This document shows positions 1 through 6,061 of a DNA stretch of 6,330 nucleotides, in pieces (position 1 is the stretch's first letter; every line of letters starts with the position of its first letter). The stretch comes from a candidate division Zixibacteria bacterium DG_27. Its GTDB lineage: Bacteria > Zixibacteria > MSB-5A5 > DG-27. The stretch lies in NCBI GenBank assembly GCA_001302725.1, contig LIZU01000077.1:1-6330 (forward strand), read 5' to 3'. The notes under the pieces were generated by a model. The model was not told the origin of the DNA. It did no database searches and was given only the letters and a program-made list of their open reading frames with translations. A program made the translations under genes and the position numbers.

Positions 1-1140
1 CTTCTTTGCTCCCAGTCTATTGGCCTCCCGCATCTGAGCTTTGAGGCTCCGATCAAGATAATCCATCTCGCAAGAGTGTCCCTCTCTTCGCAGACTGAAG
101 AGCAACCTCATAGCAGTCTCTTTTGCCTCCTCTCCCACGGGAGCGACGAAAATATCGATCTTCTCATCAAAAGGATAACTGATCTTTTGGCTCTCGATGG
201 CCACGATCAACCGGTCGGTCCCGGCGGCGAATCCGATTGCCGGGGTGTCCTCCCCCCCCAGATCGGAGGTCAGAAGGTCGTAACGCCCCCCGCCGGAGAG
301 GCTGTCCTGGGCTCCCAGCTCCTCGGTCTTTATCTCAAAGGCTGTTTTTGTATAGTAATCTATCCCGCGCACCATCTGATCATCGATCTCGAACTCCATA
401 CTTAGTAGCTGCAGGTTATGTTTGACCTTTTCGAAGTGTTGTCGACATTCGTCGCAAAGGCACTGCAACATCACCGGAGCGTCTTTCAGGATAATCTGGC
501 AGCTCTCGACCTTGCAGTCGAACATCCTCAGCGGGTTTCTGATATAACGGAGGTTGCAGTCCGGGCACAACTCCGGCAACTTCTCCTTGGCGAAATCCAA
601 GAGCTTCTGCCGATGTACGGGGCGGCACTTCGGGCAGCCGACGCTGTTTAGGTAGAGCTTCAGGTTCTTTAGCCCCAATTTCCGGTAAATCTCCAAGTTC
701 AGGTCTATCATTTCGGCATCGGCGGCGGGATCCAAAGTCCCCAAAAGCTCAGCAGCGAACTGGTGAAATTCCCGCATCCTCCCCTTCTGGGGTCGCTCCT
801 GGCGGAACATGGGGCCGAGGTAGTACAGCTTGTTAACCAGGGATTTCTTCGCCAGCGAATGCTGAATGTAAGCCCTCACCACCGAGGCGGTGCCCTCCGG
901 CCTCAAGGTCAAAGAGCGCCCTCCCATGTCCTTGAAAGTATACATCTCCTTGGTGACGATATCGGTTGACTCCCCGATTCCCCGTTGGAATAGCTCGGTG
1001 TGTTCAAATATGGGAAAGCGGATCTCCCGATAGTTGTAAATCCGCATCACCTCCCGGACTTCATCCTCGATATATTGCCAAAGAGAACTCTCCGGGGGGA
1101 GGATGTCTTTTGTTCCGTGAAGTGCCTGGTATTTCTTCAA
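1..1140 (-). CDS. hisS: Histidyl-tRNA synthetase (3' end beyond the window)
   Basis: Class II aminoacyl-tRNA synthetase that charges tRNA-His with histidine in the cytoplasm. I translated 380 uninterrupted codons up to the window edge. Bacterial HisRS is usually about 410-430 residues, so some 30-50 C-terminal residues of the anticodon-binding domain are missing. Visible hallmarks are the N-terminal HGTKDILP (8-15), TLRPEGTA (78-85), motif 2 MFRQERPQKGRMREFHQF (111-128), the histidine-specific RGIDYY (258-263) and GGGRYD (283-288), and motif 3 GFAAGTDRL (303-311). The insertion region holds paired cysteines at 169/172, 192/195, 209/214 and 229/232, a pattern I know from many bacterial HisRS. 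The start is TTG at 1140: there is no in-frame ATG or GTG between it and an upstream stop, the homologous N-terminus begins there, and an AGGG lies 8 bases upstream. Two further in-frame TTG codons lie upstream but would add non-homologous residues. The gene has its own promoter. Identification is firm. Confidence 0.97.
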   Translation of the reverse strand, partial: MKKYQALHGTKDILPPESSLWQYIEDEVREVMRIYNYREIRFPIFEHTELFQRGIGESTDIVTKEMYTFKDMGGRSLTLRPEGTASVVRAYIQHSLAKKSLVNKLYYLGPMFRQERPQKGRMREFHQFAAELLGTLDPAADAEMIDLNLEIYRKLGLKNLKLYLNSVGCPKCRPVHRQKLLDFAKEKLPELCPDCNLRYIRNPLRMFDCKVESCQIILKDAPVMLQCLCDECRQHFEKVKHNLQLLSMEFEIDDQMVRGIDYYTKTAFEIKTEELGAQDSLSGGGRYDLLTSDLGGEDTPAIGFAAGTDRLIVAIESQKISYPFDEKIDIFVAPVGEEAKETAMRLLFSLRREGHSCEMDYLDRSLKAQMREANRLGAKK

Positions 1141-1162
1141 CTGAGGTGCCCTAAATTCAGAA

Positions 1163-1180
1163 GCGGGGTAAAAACCCCGC
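1163..1180 (-). promoter_or_regulatory. GC-rich hairpin in the hisS leader
   Basis: A perfect 6-bp stem GCGGGG / CCCCGC encloses a 6-base loop. On the minus strand it is followed by TTCTGAATTT, which is too mixed for a convincing intrinsic terminator. It lies about 22 bases upstream of the hisS TTG and downstream of the predicted hisS promoter. It could be an attenuator, an mRNA-stabilising leader structure, or a weak terminator for transcripts from the peptidase gene. No T-box core sequence is visible, and the leader looks too short for one. Confidence 0.4.
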
Positions 1181-1240
1181 CGCAAGAGCAAGCTTTATTC
1201 CCAAACTGCGATTCTGTTTATCATCAATCTATCGGCTGTT

Positions 1241-1269
1241 ATCTTATGGATTTTGGCTTTTCCTGTCAA
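1241..1269 (-). promoter_or_regulatory. Putative sigma-70 promoter of hisS
   Basis: On the minus strand there is a perfect -35 box TTGACA (1269-1264), a 17-base spacer and a -10 box TAAGAT (1246-1241, four of six matches to TATAAT). Transcription would start near 1234, giving a leader of about 95 bases before the hisS TTG. The position in the 200-base gap between the peptidase gene and hisS fits independent transcription of hisS. This is a match to consensus only. Confidence 0.65.
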
Positions 1270-1340
1270 GAAAATTCGTGGGAATGTTGCCCGCTCTCAG
1301 AAGCTGAAGAATTACAGCTGGCTACTGACTTCGGGGGGAT

Positions 1341-3197
1341 TTATCTTAACAAGACAATCTTTAAAACCCGGCTCTCATTTCCGAATTGGAGCCTGCAGAA
1401 GCAAACCCCGCCGGGGAGACTCTCTGCATTCCAGGTGACAGTATGCTGACCCTTCGGCCTGTCCCCCTCCACCAGACCTGCGACCTGCTGCCCCAGAAGG
1501 TTGTATACCTTCAGGGAAACGTGACCACCAGACCCCAGCTGGTAGCTGACCGAGGCTGAGCTATTAAAGGGGTTGGGATAGCTCTCGAAGAGTTCAATTG
1601 ACCCCGGAATTACGGCCGACTCGGTGGCCTCCACCAAAGTCAGCTGGCCGACAAGGGCGGTGTCGGTGCTTTCGTCTTTGGGGTAATCGTCGTCCTGATA
1701 GAGGGCATAAAGAACCGCACCTGGAGAGGTCTCTATTACACCATTATTGTTACAAGGAGAACCCCTCGACAGGCGAAGTCCAGAAAGATTCCTGAAAATA
1801 CCAGCGTTCTCCTCCATCTCCGTCAACAGCACTAACTCGGTGTCGGAGCTTGCGGAGGTGGTCAGGGTAACCTCCACCTGGTCGAGGTAATACATGGAGT
1901 GATTCTCATCGGGATCTTCCACGGTGATATAGACGGGGTCTTCCCAGGGGTAAGTCTCGACCAGGCTGCCGACGGTGTCGGTGAATTCCACACAGAAGAG
2001 GTATTTGTATATCGCTTGAGCAGTCGGCAGTCCCTGCGACCTGTAGCTGGCCACGGTGACGTAGGCACCGCTTTCCCTCTTGAGCCACGGGTTCTCGGTG
2101 GAGAGGGCATCGAGGCCGTGTTGGTTGTACATCGCCATCTTGGCAAGCCCGCTACCGTAGCTCTCGTCGATGTCCCGCCACAAGGAGGCATTCTGATAGG
2201 GGTCGTAGCTCTCAAGGATGCTCACGAAGCTCTTCTGATTGCTCCAGTAGGGGAAGGGGACATAGCCCAAAGCCAGCTTAAAACCGAAGTCGGCGTAATC
2301 GGGGGCGCAGTGCATGTCAAGGAAGAAATCGGTGCTGTGGCCTTGGTCTATCCACTCATCTATAGCGCGATGGACGGCGGCGACGCTCGGCTCCTCGTTC
2401 TGATAGTTGCCGTTGTAGTCCCAGTTGCGGTTGAGATTGACCCCGTTGACGTTGTGGCGGGAATAACCCTCGTAGACGCCATCGACATTGACGATAGGGT
2501 TGATTTTCCACACCATTCTGGAGCGAAGTGTCCTGGACGTTTCGGTTGTATCGATCAGAGATGAGATCAGATTCTCGATCAAAAAGGTAGCGCCGGTCTC
2601 CATGGGATGCTGGCGGCTGATTATCCAGGCGGTCTTTTTACCCAGAATCGGTACATCGAAATCGGTTACGGTGACCAGCTCTATGTCCCGACCGTGGGCG
2701 CTCTGGCCCACGATCTCTCTGGAGAGGTAGGGACTATCTTCAACGGAATCGAGGAAGTGGACAAGGTCAGTTGTGGTGTAAGGAAAACAGAAGGCAACAT
2801 AGACGCTGTCTTGGGTGAAAGTATGCCTGAAGATCAAGCTGCCACCTGATAGGATGGCGTCGCTGACTCGGTTCCAGACCATGCGCTCGTGAGAGTAGAC
2901 CGGCTTATGGTCGGAGTTGACCCAGCCGTCGGGATTGGTGAGGTGGAAGGTGACGGTCTGGTTCAGGGCATGTTCCTTAACCTTGAAATAGAACCAGCCG
3001 TAAGTGTCGCCGTGGTTATCGTCCAGGCGGATTCTCATGTAGATGTCGTTGGGGCCTTGGTCGGTGACGTCAGTTATGTTGCCGGACTCAAAATCAGCGG
3101 TTATGTCGTCGGCCCTGACCTGACAGAGAGCTTGGACGGGCAAAAACAAGATAAACAGGCAGACTTGGACCCAAAGCCAGGTTTGCTGTAGCTTCAT
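1341..3197 (-). CDS. Secreted M14 zinc carboxypeptidase, CCP-like, with type IX-type sorting domain
   Basis: Predicted exported metallocarboxypeptidase of 618 residues that would remove C-terminal amino acids from peptides. Residues 1-25 look like a signal peptide (hydrophobic core about 11-20, cleavage near VQA or ALC). Residues about 32-165 form a beta-sandwich region resembling the N-terminal domain of cytosolic carboxypeptidases (FESGN, GWFYFKV, KPVYSHERMVW, FCFPYTTTDL). The M14 catalytic domain follows at about 166-405: zinc ligands H197 and E200 in HPME and H296 in LDMHC, substrate-binding N256-R257 in NLNRNW, and catalytic E368 in STENPW. H296 to E368 is 72 residues, against 74 in carboxypeptidase A. 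Residues 420-525 are an Asp-rich beta module (EDPDEN at 427-432). Residues 533-618 are a sorting domain with YPNPFN (540-545), YNLLGQQV and a final KIVLLR. The ATG is preceded by a perfect AAGGAGG. Substrate is unknown. Confidence 0.9.
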   Translation of the reverse strand: MKLQQTWLWVQVCLFILFLPVQALCQVRADDITADFESGNITDVTDQGPNDIYMRIRLDDNHGDTYGWFYFKVKEHALNQTVTFHLTNPDGWVNSDHKPVYSHERMVWNRVSDAILSGGSLIFRHTFTQDSVYVAFCFPYTTTDLVHFLDSVEDSPYLSREIVGQSAHGRDIELVTVTDFDVPILGKKTAWIISRQHPMETGATFLIENLISSLIDTTETSRTLRSRMVWKINPIVNVDGVYEGYSRHNVNGVNLNRNWDYNGNYQNEEPSVAAVHRAIDEWIDQGHSTDFFLDMHCAPDYADFGFKLALGYVPFPYWSNQKSFVSILESYDPYQNASLWRDIDESYGSGLAKMAMYNQHGLDALSTENPWLKRESGAYVTVASYRSQGLPTAQAIYKYLFCVEFTDTVGSLVETYPWEDPVYITVEDPDENHSMYYLDQVEVTLTTSASSDTELVLLTEMEENAGIFRNLSGLRLSRGSPCNNNGVIETSPGAVLYALYQDDDYPKDESTDTALVGQLTLVEATESAVIPGSIELFESYPNPFNSSASVSYQLGSGGHVSLKVYNLLGQQVAGLVEGDRPKGQHTVTWNAESLPGGVCFCRLQFGNESRVLKIVLLR

Positions 3198-3206
3198 GTT
3201 CTTTCC

Positions 3207-3213
3207 CCTCCTT
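3207..3213 (-). promoter_or_regulatory. Ribosome binding site of the M14 peptidase gene
   Basis: AAGGAGG on the minus strand is a perfect match to the anti-Shine-Dalgarno sequence, with 9 bases between it and the ATG at 3197. It fixes the start codon and suggests efficient translation. A 6-bp hairpin lies 6 bases upstream. Confidence 0.8.
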
Positions 3214-3219
3214 ACATTT

Positions 3220-3236
3220 GAGGATGGTCAATCCTC
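3220..3236 (-). promoter_or_regulatory. Small hairpin in the leader of the M14 peptidase gene
   Basis: GAGGAT and ATCCTC form a perfect 6-bp stem around a 5-base loop. It lies between the predicted -10 box and the ribosome binding site, so it would be in the 5' leader of the mRNA. It may protect the 5' end or modulate translation. No known riboswitch class is recognisable. Confidence 0.3.
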
Positions 3237-3255
3237 CAAAAACGTCCCCTGGGGA

Positions 3256-3283
3256 AATATAGCAGAATTCGAAATCCTGTCAA
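3256..3283 (-). promoter_or_regulatory. Putative sigma-70 promoter of the M14 peptidase gene
   Basis: On the minus strand there is a perfect -35 box TTGACA (3283-3278), a 16-base spacer and a -10 box TATATT (3261-3256, five of six matches). It lies about 60 bases before the ATG and downstream of the whole pst operon. The peptidase is therefore probably transcribed on its own and not as part of the phosphate operon. Consensus match only. Confidence 0.7.
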
Positions 3284-3384
3284 TCTCTTACTCTAACTGC
3301 AGTTGGAAGAGCCTTGTGCAAGCTATCCCCTCTGGTGGCGTATTTCGCTTGCCAATAGCCCGGCACGAAGGAACAGAGAGCGGA

Positions 3385-3412
3385 GGAGCCTTTTCGGTGT
3401 GGAAGAGGCCCC
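3385..3412 (-). terminator. Hairpin after pstB, possible end of the pst operon
   Basis: An 11-bp imperfect stem (3385-3395 with 3402-3412) closes a 6-base loop. It contains one G-U pair and one A-C mismatch on the minus-strand transcript. It starts about 55 bases beyond the pstB stop and upstream of the peptidase promoter, where an operon terminator would be expected. The sequence after it is pyrimidine-rich (TCCGCTCTCTG) but has no T run, so it may instead be an RNA-stabilising structure or chance. Confidence 0.35.
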
Positions 3413-3467
3413 TTTGGCATCCGTACCACCAGTTGTGCGTTGATAGCGCCTGCAGAAGTCCCACCAT

Positions 3468-4229
3468 TCAGCTTATTATTCCTTTGATGTACTCTCTGGT
3501 CATCTGTTCTTTAGGATTCTCAAAGATAGCTTCTGCGGTACCGTGTTCAATTAACTCGCCCAGATAAAGAAAAATCACATAGTCGGCAAGTCTTCTGGCC
3601 TGGCGTAGTATATGGGTGACAATCACAATCGTGTACTGGTTCTTCAGCTCAAGAAACCTCTGCTCGATGCGCTGGCTGGAGCTGGGGTCGAGAGCAGAGG
3701 TAGGCTCGTCGCCGAGGATGATCTCAGGTTCGACTGCCAGCCCTCTGGCCAAACAGAGCCGCTGTTGTTGCCCTACTGAGAGCCTCGAGGCTGGGGTGCG
3801 CAACCTATCTCTCACCTCCTCCCATAGGCTTGACTGCCTCAGATAACGCTCGACGATTTCGTCCAATCTCTTTTTGTCCTTTATCCCATGTATCCTGGGG
3901 CCGTAAGCGACATTGTCGTAAATCGACATTGGCAAAGGATATGGCTTCTGTGAAAGCAGCCCCATCTTCTTCCTGATGTGGGTGACTTCCACCTTCGGAT
4001 CGAGGATGTTTTCCCCATCAACTGAGATTTCACCCGAAACCCTGACCCCGTCGGTCGTGTCTATCAAACGGTTGAATGACTTCAAAAGCGTCGTCTTGCC
4101 GCAGCCCGAGGGGCCAATGATAGCGGTTATCCTCCTATCGGGAATATCAACGCTGACGTTTTTCAGCGCTTGCTCCTTTCCATAGAAGACGTTTACGTTT
4201 CTTACCCTTATGTGTGTCTTGAATTCCAC
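3468..4229 (-). CDS. pstB: Phosphate ABC transporter ATP-binding protein PstB
   Basis: Cytoplasmic ATPase of the PstSCAB phosphate importer, 253 residues, the usual family length. In order: Walker A GPSGCGKTT (39-47), Q-loop LLSQKPYPLPMSIYDNVAYG (91-110, Q94), ABC signature LSVGQQQRLCLARGLA (150-165), Walker B IILGDEP (170-176), D-loop SALD (178-181), switch H206 in VTH, and the PstB-typical tail YLGELIEHG (222-230) with FENPKEQMTREYIKG (236-250). Two positions depart from the usual PstB sequence: LSVGQ in place of LSGGQ, and ILGDEP in place of LLMDEP. The catalytic residues remain. The start is GTG at 4229, supported by AGGAGG five bases upstream. The gene lies 9 bases after pstA and is the last gene of the operon. 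No phoU follows it. Confidence 0.96.
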   Translation of the reverse strand: MEFKTHIRVRNVNVFYGKEQALKNVSVDIPDRRITAIIGPSGCGKTTLLKSFNRLIDTTDGVRVSGEISVDGENILDPKVEVTHIRKKMGLLSQKPYPLPMSIYDNVAYGPRIHGIKDKKRLDEIVERYLRQSSLWEEVRDRLRTPASRLSVGQQQRLCLARGLAVEPEIILGDEPTSALDPSSSQRIEQRFLELKNQYTIVIVTHILRQARRLADYVIFLYLGELIEHGTAEAIFENPKEQMTREYIKGIIS

Positions 4230-4234
4230 TCTAA

Positions 4235-4240
4235 CCTCCT
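4235..4240 (-). promoter_or_regulatory. Ribosome binding site deciding the GTG start of pstB
   Basis: AGGAGG on the minus strand, 5 bases before the GTG at 4229. It overlaps the pstA TAG stop (4241-4239), so termination of pstA and initiation of pstB are close enough for translational coupling. Confidence 0.75.
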
Positions 4241-5090
4241 ATTTTACTATATGTTTTGTGAATCTTGTGATTAGGATTCTGGAGACTATGCTTATTATCA
4301 AGATGATCACCGTGAGTATGAGTGCGGAGGCATAAGCCCGCTCTTGAACTTCAGGAAAAGGAGTCCCCAACTGAAAGAAGATGGCAAGCGGCAGTGTAGC
4401 TGCGGGACGAAGCAGAGAATAGGGGATATAATCCGTGAAGCCAGCCGTAAATATCACCGAGGCGGCATCCCCGATACCCCTTCCAAAAGCGATCAAGACC
4501 GCCGTCAATATGCCGGGTAGGGCCTGCCGGGTTACTACCTTGAAGGCGGTCTGCAATCTGGTTGCCCCTAAAGCGTAGGATGACTCCAGAAGTTCCTGCG
4601 GCACCATCCTTATTACCTCATCCATTGCTCTGCTCATGATAGGCAGTACCAGGAGCGCTACCGCAATAATACCCCCCAAGAGCGAAGCCCGGAGTCCAAA
4701 GAAGAGCATAATCGTAAAACCGAAAGCCCCGTAGACTATGGAGGGAACACCCCACAAAACATCGAAGGAAAAACGCGTGAAAGCTACCAGGCGTGACCCC
4801 TTCTTTGAATATATATTGAGGTATAAGACCACCGGCAGACTTATGAGAATCGCCAATAAGGTTGCTCCTCCTGCGAGATAGAGAGAACCGACAATGGCAT
4901 TCAATATCCCCCCTTCCTTGCCCAAATAATATCCGCCCTTAGGGGTCTGGGTAATCATTGCCAGGTTCATAGCCGGCAGCCCCCTAACAATAATCGTAAC
5001 CAATATGAACACCAGACTCGCAAGGATTATGAGCATGGAGGCGTTCATCAATCCTTTAAATATGTTCTCCTCTATCTTTCTTCTATCCAT
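4239..5090 (-). CDS. pstA: Phosphate ABC transporter permease PstA
   Basis: Inner-membrane subunit that pairs with PstC to form the phosphate channel. It has 283 residues, normal for the family. Hydrophobic segments are near 17-37, 66-92, 108-132, 137-153, 190-215 and 254-278, consistent with six membrane spans. The EAA loop that docks on PstB is ELLESSYALGATRLQTAFKV (166-185, with the invariant glycine at 175), followed by RQALPGI (188-194). DVLWGVPSIVYGAFGF (110-125) is a PstA/PstC hallmark. The segment after the EAA loop reads GRGIGDAASVIFTAGF (203-218), where PstA proteins usually have a GET motif (ARIAGETAP in E. coli). The ATG starts 2 bases after the pstC stop, and its nearest ribosome binding site (AAGGAG, 5108-5103) is 12 bases away, inside the end of pstC, so coupled translation is likely. 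Confidence 0.95.
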   Translation of the reverse strand: MDRRKIEENIFKGLMNASMLIILASLVFILVTIIVRGLPAMNLAMITQTPKGGYYLGKEGGILNAIVGSLYLAGGATLLAILISLPVVLYLNIYSKKGSRLVAFTRFSFDVLWGVPSIVYGAFGFTIMLFFGLRASLLGGIIAVALLVLPIMSRAMDEVIRMVPQELLESSYALGATRLQTAFKVVTRQALPGILTAVLIAFGRGIGDAASVIFTAGFTDYIPYSLLRPAATLPLAIFFQLGTPFPEVQERAYASALILTVIILIISIVSRILITRFTKHIVK

Positions 5091-5092
5091 AT

Positions 5093-5986
5093 CTACTGTA
5101 TGCTCCTTTCGACTCTAATCAGGATAACTCTCGATATGATGTTGAAGAACAAGACCACCAAAAGCAGTGCTAGGGAGGAAAGCAACAGGGCGGAGTCATA
5201 TAAGGGGACAGACAGCATCTCTCCATAGTTGTTGGCGATCAGTGCTGGCAGCGGATAGGCCGGGTCCAAGATCGAAGAAGGAACCTTGGCCACATTACCC
5301 GCCACCATAAGCACCGCCATCGTCTCTCCAAAGGCCCGGGACAAACCCAGCACGATGGCAGCTATAACCCCCGGGAGAGCCTTGCGCATGACCACATGTT
5401 TTACGGTCTGCCACTTTGTTGCCCCTAATGCCAAAGAGGCCTCCCTAACTTCATAAGGCACCGACCTAAACACCTCTACGGAGACGTGAATGATTATGGG
5501 AAAGACCATTATCGCCAGGACCACACCGCCGGCAAGGACGCTGTAACCGCTTGAGAAAGTCCCACAGAAGGGTGCAACGTAATCCTTTATCAAGGGCACT
5601 ATAATCAACACCCCCCATACCCCATAGACTACGGAGGGAATTCCGGCGAGCAGGTCGATGAGCGGCTTGGTCCATTCGCGCACCCACCTGTGAGCATACT
5701 CGGAAAGATAGATTGCGGTCAGAAGACAGAGGGGAATGGCTATGGCAACCGCCACCCCGGTCACCCACAGGGTGCCCATAATAAAAGGAAAGAAACCGAA
5801 CTCTCCCCTCAAGGGGTGCCAGGAAGTCGAAAACAGAAGCTCGCTTAACGGCTTGATCGCCAGGATCGGCCTGGACCTTTGATATAAGCCAAAGGCCATC
5901 ACAAATACGATCAGGCCTGAGGAAACCGTCAAAAGCAGCATCAGCTTGCTGGCGATTCTGTCTTTCAGCAATCTTTTGGTCTGCAT
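5093..5986 (-). CDS. pstC: Phosphate ABC transporter permease PstC
   Basis: Inner-membrane channel subunit of the phosphate importer, 297 residues from the ATG at 5986. Membrane spans are near 16-35, 66-94, 107-135, 147-170, 205-230 and 264-292. Hallmarks are LLAGIPSVVYGVWGVLIIVP (112-131), the EAA loop EASLALGATKWQTVKHVV (182-199, glycine at 188) followed by RKALPGVI (201-208), and SRAFGETMAVLMVAGN (216-231), which separates PstC from PstA. An in-frame TTG at 5992 is an alternative start that adds two residues. It directly follows an in-frame TGA that ends a 22-codon upstream mini-ORF. Only a poor purine-rich stretch (GGAAAGAG, 6005-5998) lies upstream, so re-initiation after that mini-ORF may provide ribosomes. 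The gene follows pstS by 74 bases. Confidence 0.94.
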   Translation of the reverse strand: MQTKRLLKDRIASKLMLLLTVSSGLIVFVMAFGLYQRSRPILAIKPLSELLFSTSWHPLRGEFGFFPFIMGTLWVTGVAVAIAIPLCLLTAIYLSEYAHRWVREWTKPLIDLLAGIPSVVYGVWGVLIIVPLIKDYVAPFCGTFSSGYSVLAGGVVLAIMVFPIIIHVSVEVFRSVPYEVREASLALGATKWQTVKHVVMRKALPGVIAAIVLGLSRAFGETMAVLMVAGNVAKVPSSILDPAYPLPALIANNYGEMLSVPLYDSALLLSSLALLLVVLFFNIISRVILIRVERSIQ

Positions 5987-5992
5987 TTTCAA

Positions 5993-6061
5993 TCAGTCTC
6001 TTTCCGTTGGAGAATGGGTGAGAGGAAGTACCTTCTGCTCCAATACCTCCTGCCTCTGCAT
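5993..6061 (-). CDS. Possible 22-codon relay ORF between pstS and pstC
   Basis: The ATG at 6061 overlaps the pstS stop as TGATG. The frame runs 22 codons (begins MQRQEVLEQK, ends THSPTERD) and stops at TGA 5995-5993, directly before the alternative pstC TTG and 7 bases before the pstC ATG. It is in the same frame as pstC. It could be a short coupling ORF that carries ribosomes from pstS to pstC, since pstC lacks a strong ribosome binding site. It could also be the old N-terminus of pstC cut off by a CGA-to-TGA change, or chance. The predicted peptide is hydrophilic and I recognise no family. Protein-level function is not claimed. Confidence 0.35.
   Translation of the reverse strand: MQRQEVLEQKVLPLTHSPTERD
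6023..6051 (-). promoter_or_regulatory. Intercistronic stem-loop between pstS and pstC
   Basis: AGGAGGTA (6051-6044) can pair with TACTTCCT (6030-6023) over 8 bp including one G-U, with a 13-base loop. The 5' arm contains a strong Shine-Dalgarno-like AGGAGG with no start codon at a usable distance. In pst operons, structures behind the first gene often stabilise the pstS message so that binding protein is made in excess. That role here is inferred. Confidence 0.35.

Noticed and set aside
1302..1319. Inverted repeat AGCTG / CAGCT with an 8-base loop after the peptidase stop
   Set aside because: The stem is only 5 bp and no T run follows on the minus strand, so it is not a credible terminator.
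1000..1449. A 149-codon open frame on the plus strand across the hisS start and the hisS-peptidase gap
   Set aside because: It overlaps two well-supported genes and the hisS promoter, and its translation has no family features.
1899..2564. A 221-codon open frame on the plus strand
   Set aside because: It is antisense to the M14 catalytic domain, has no ribosome binding site or recognisable motif, and is explained by the GC-rich codon use of the real gene.
3212..3217. ATG directly followed by TAA (a minimal start-stop) just upstream of the peptidase ribosome binding site
   Set aside because: It has no ribosome binding site at a usable distance, and six bases of this kind are expected by chance.
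3295..3304. Perfect 10-bp palindrome AACTGCAGTT upstream of the peptidase -35 box
   Set aside because: About six such palindromes are expected by chance in a window of this size, and the flanks do not extend the symmetry, so I do not call an operator.
3288..3467. A 59-codon minus-strand frame starting just after the pstB stop (TGAATG)
   Set aside because: It has no good ribosome binding site, an erratic composition and no recognisable motif. It spans the hairpin and ends just upstream of the next promoter.
5993..5995. TGA read as a sense codon joining the mini-ORF to pstC
   Set aside because: TGA ends both pstS and pstB in the same operon, and no recoding signal is visible.
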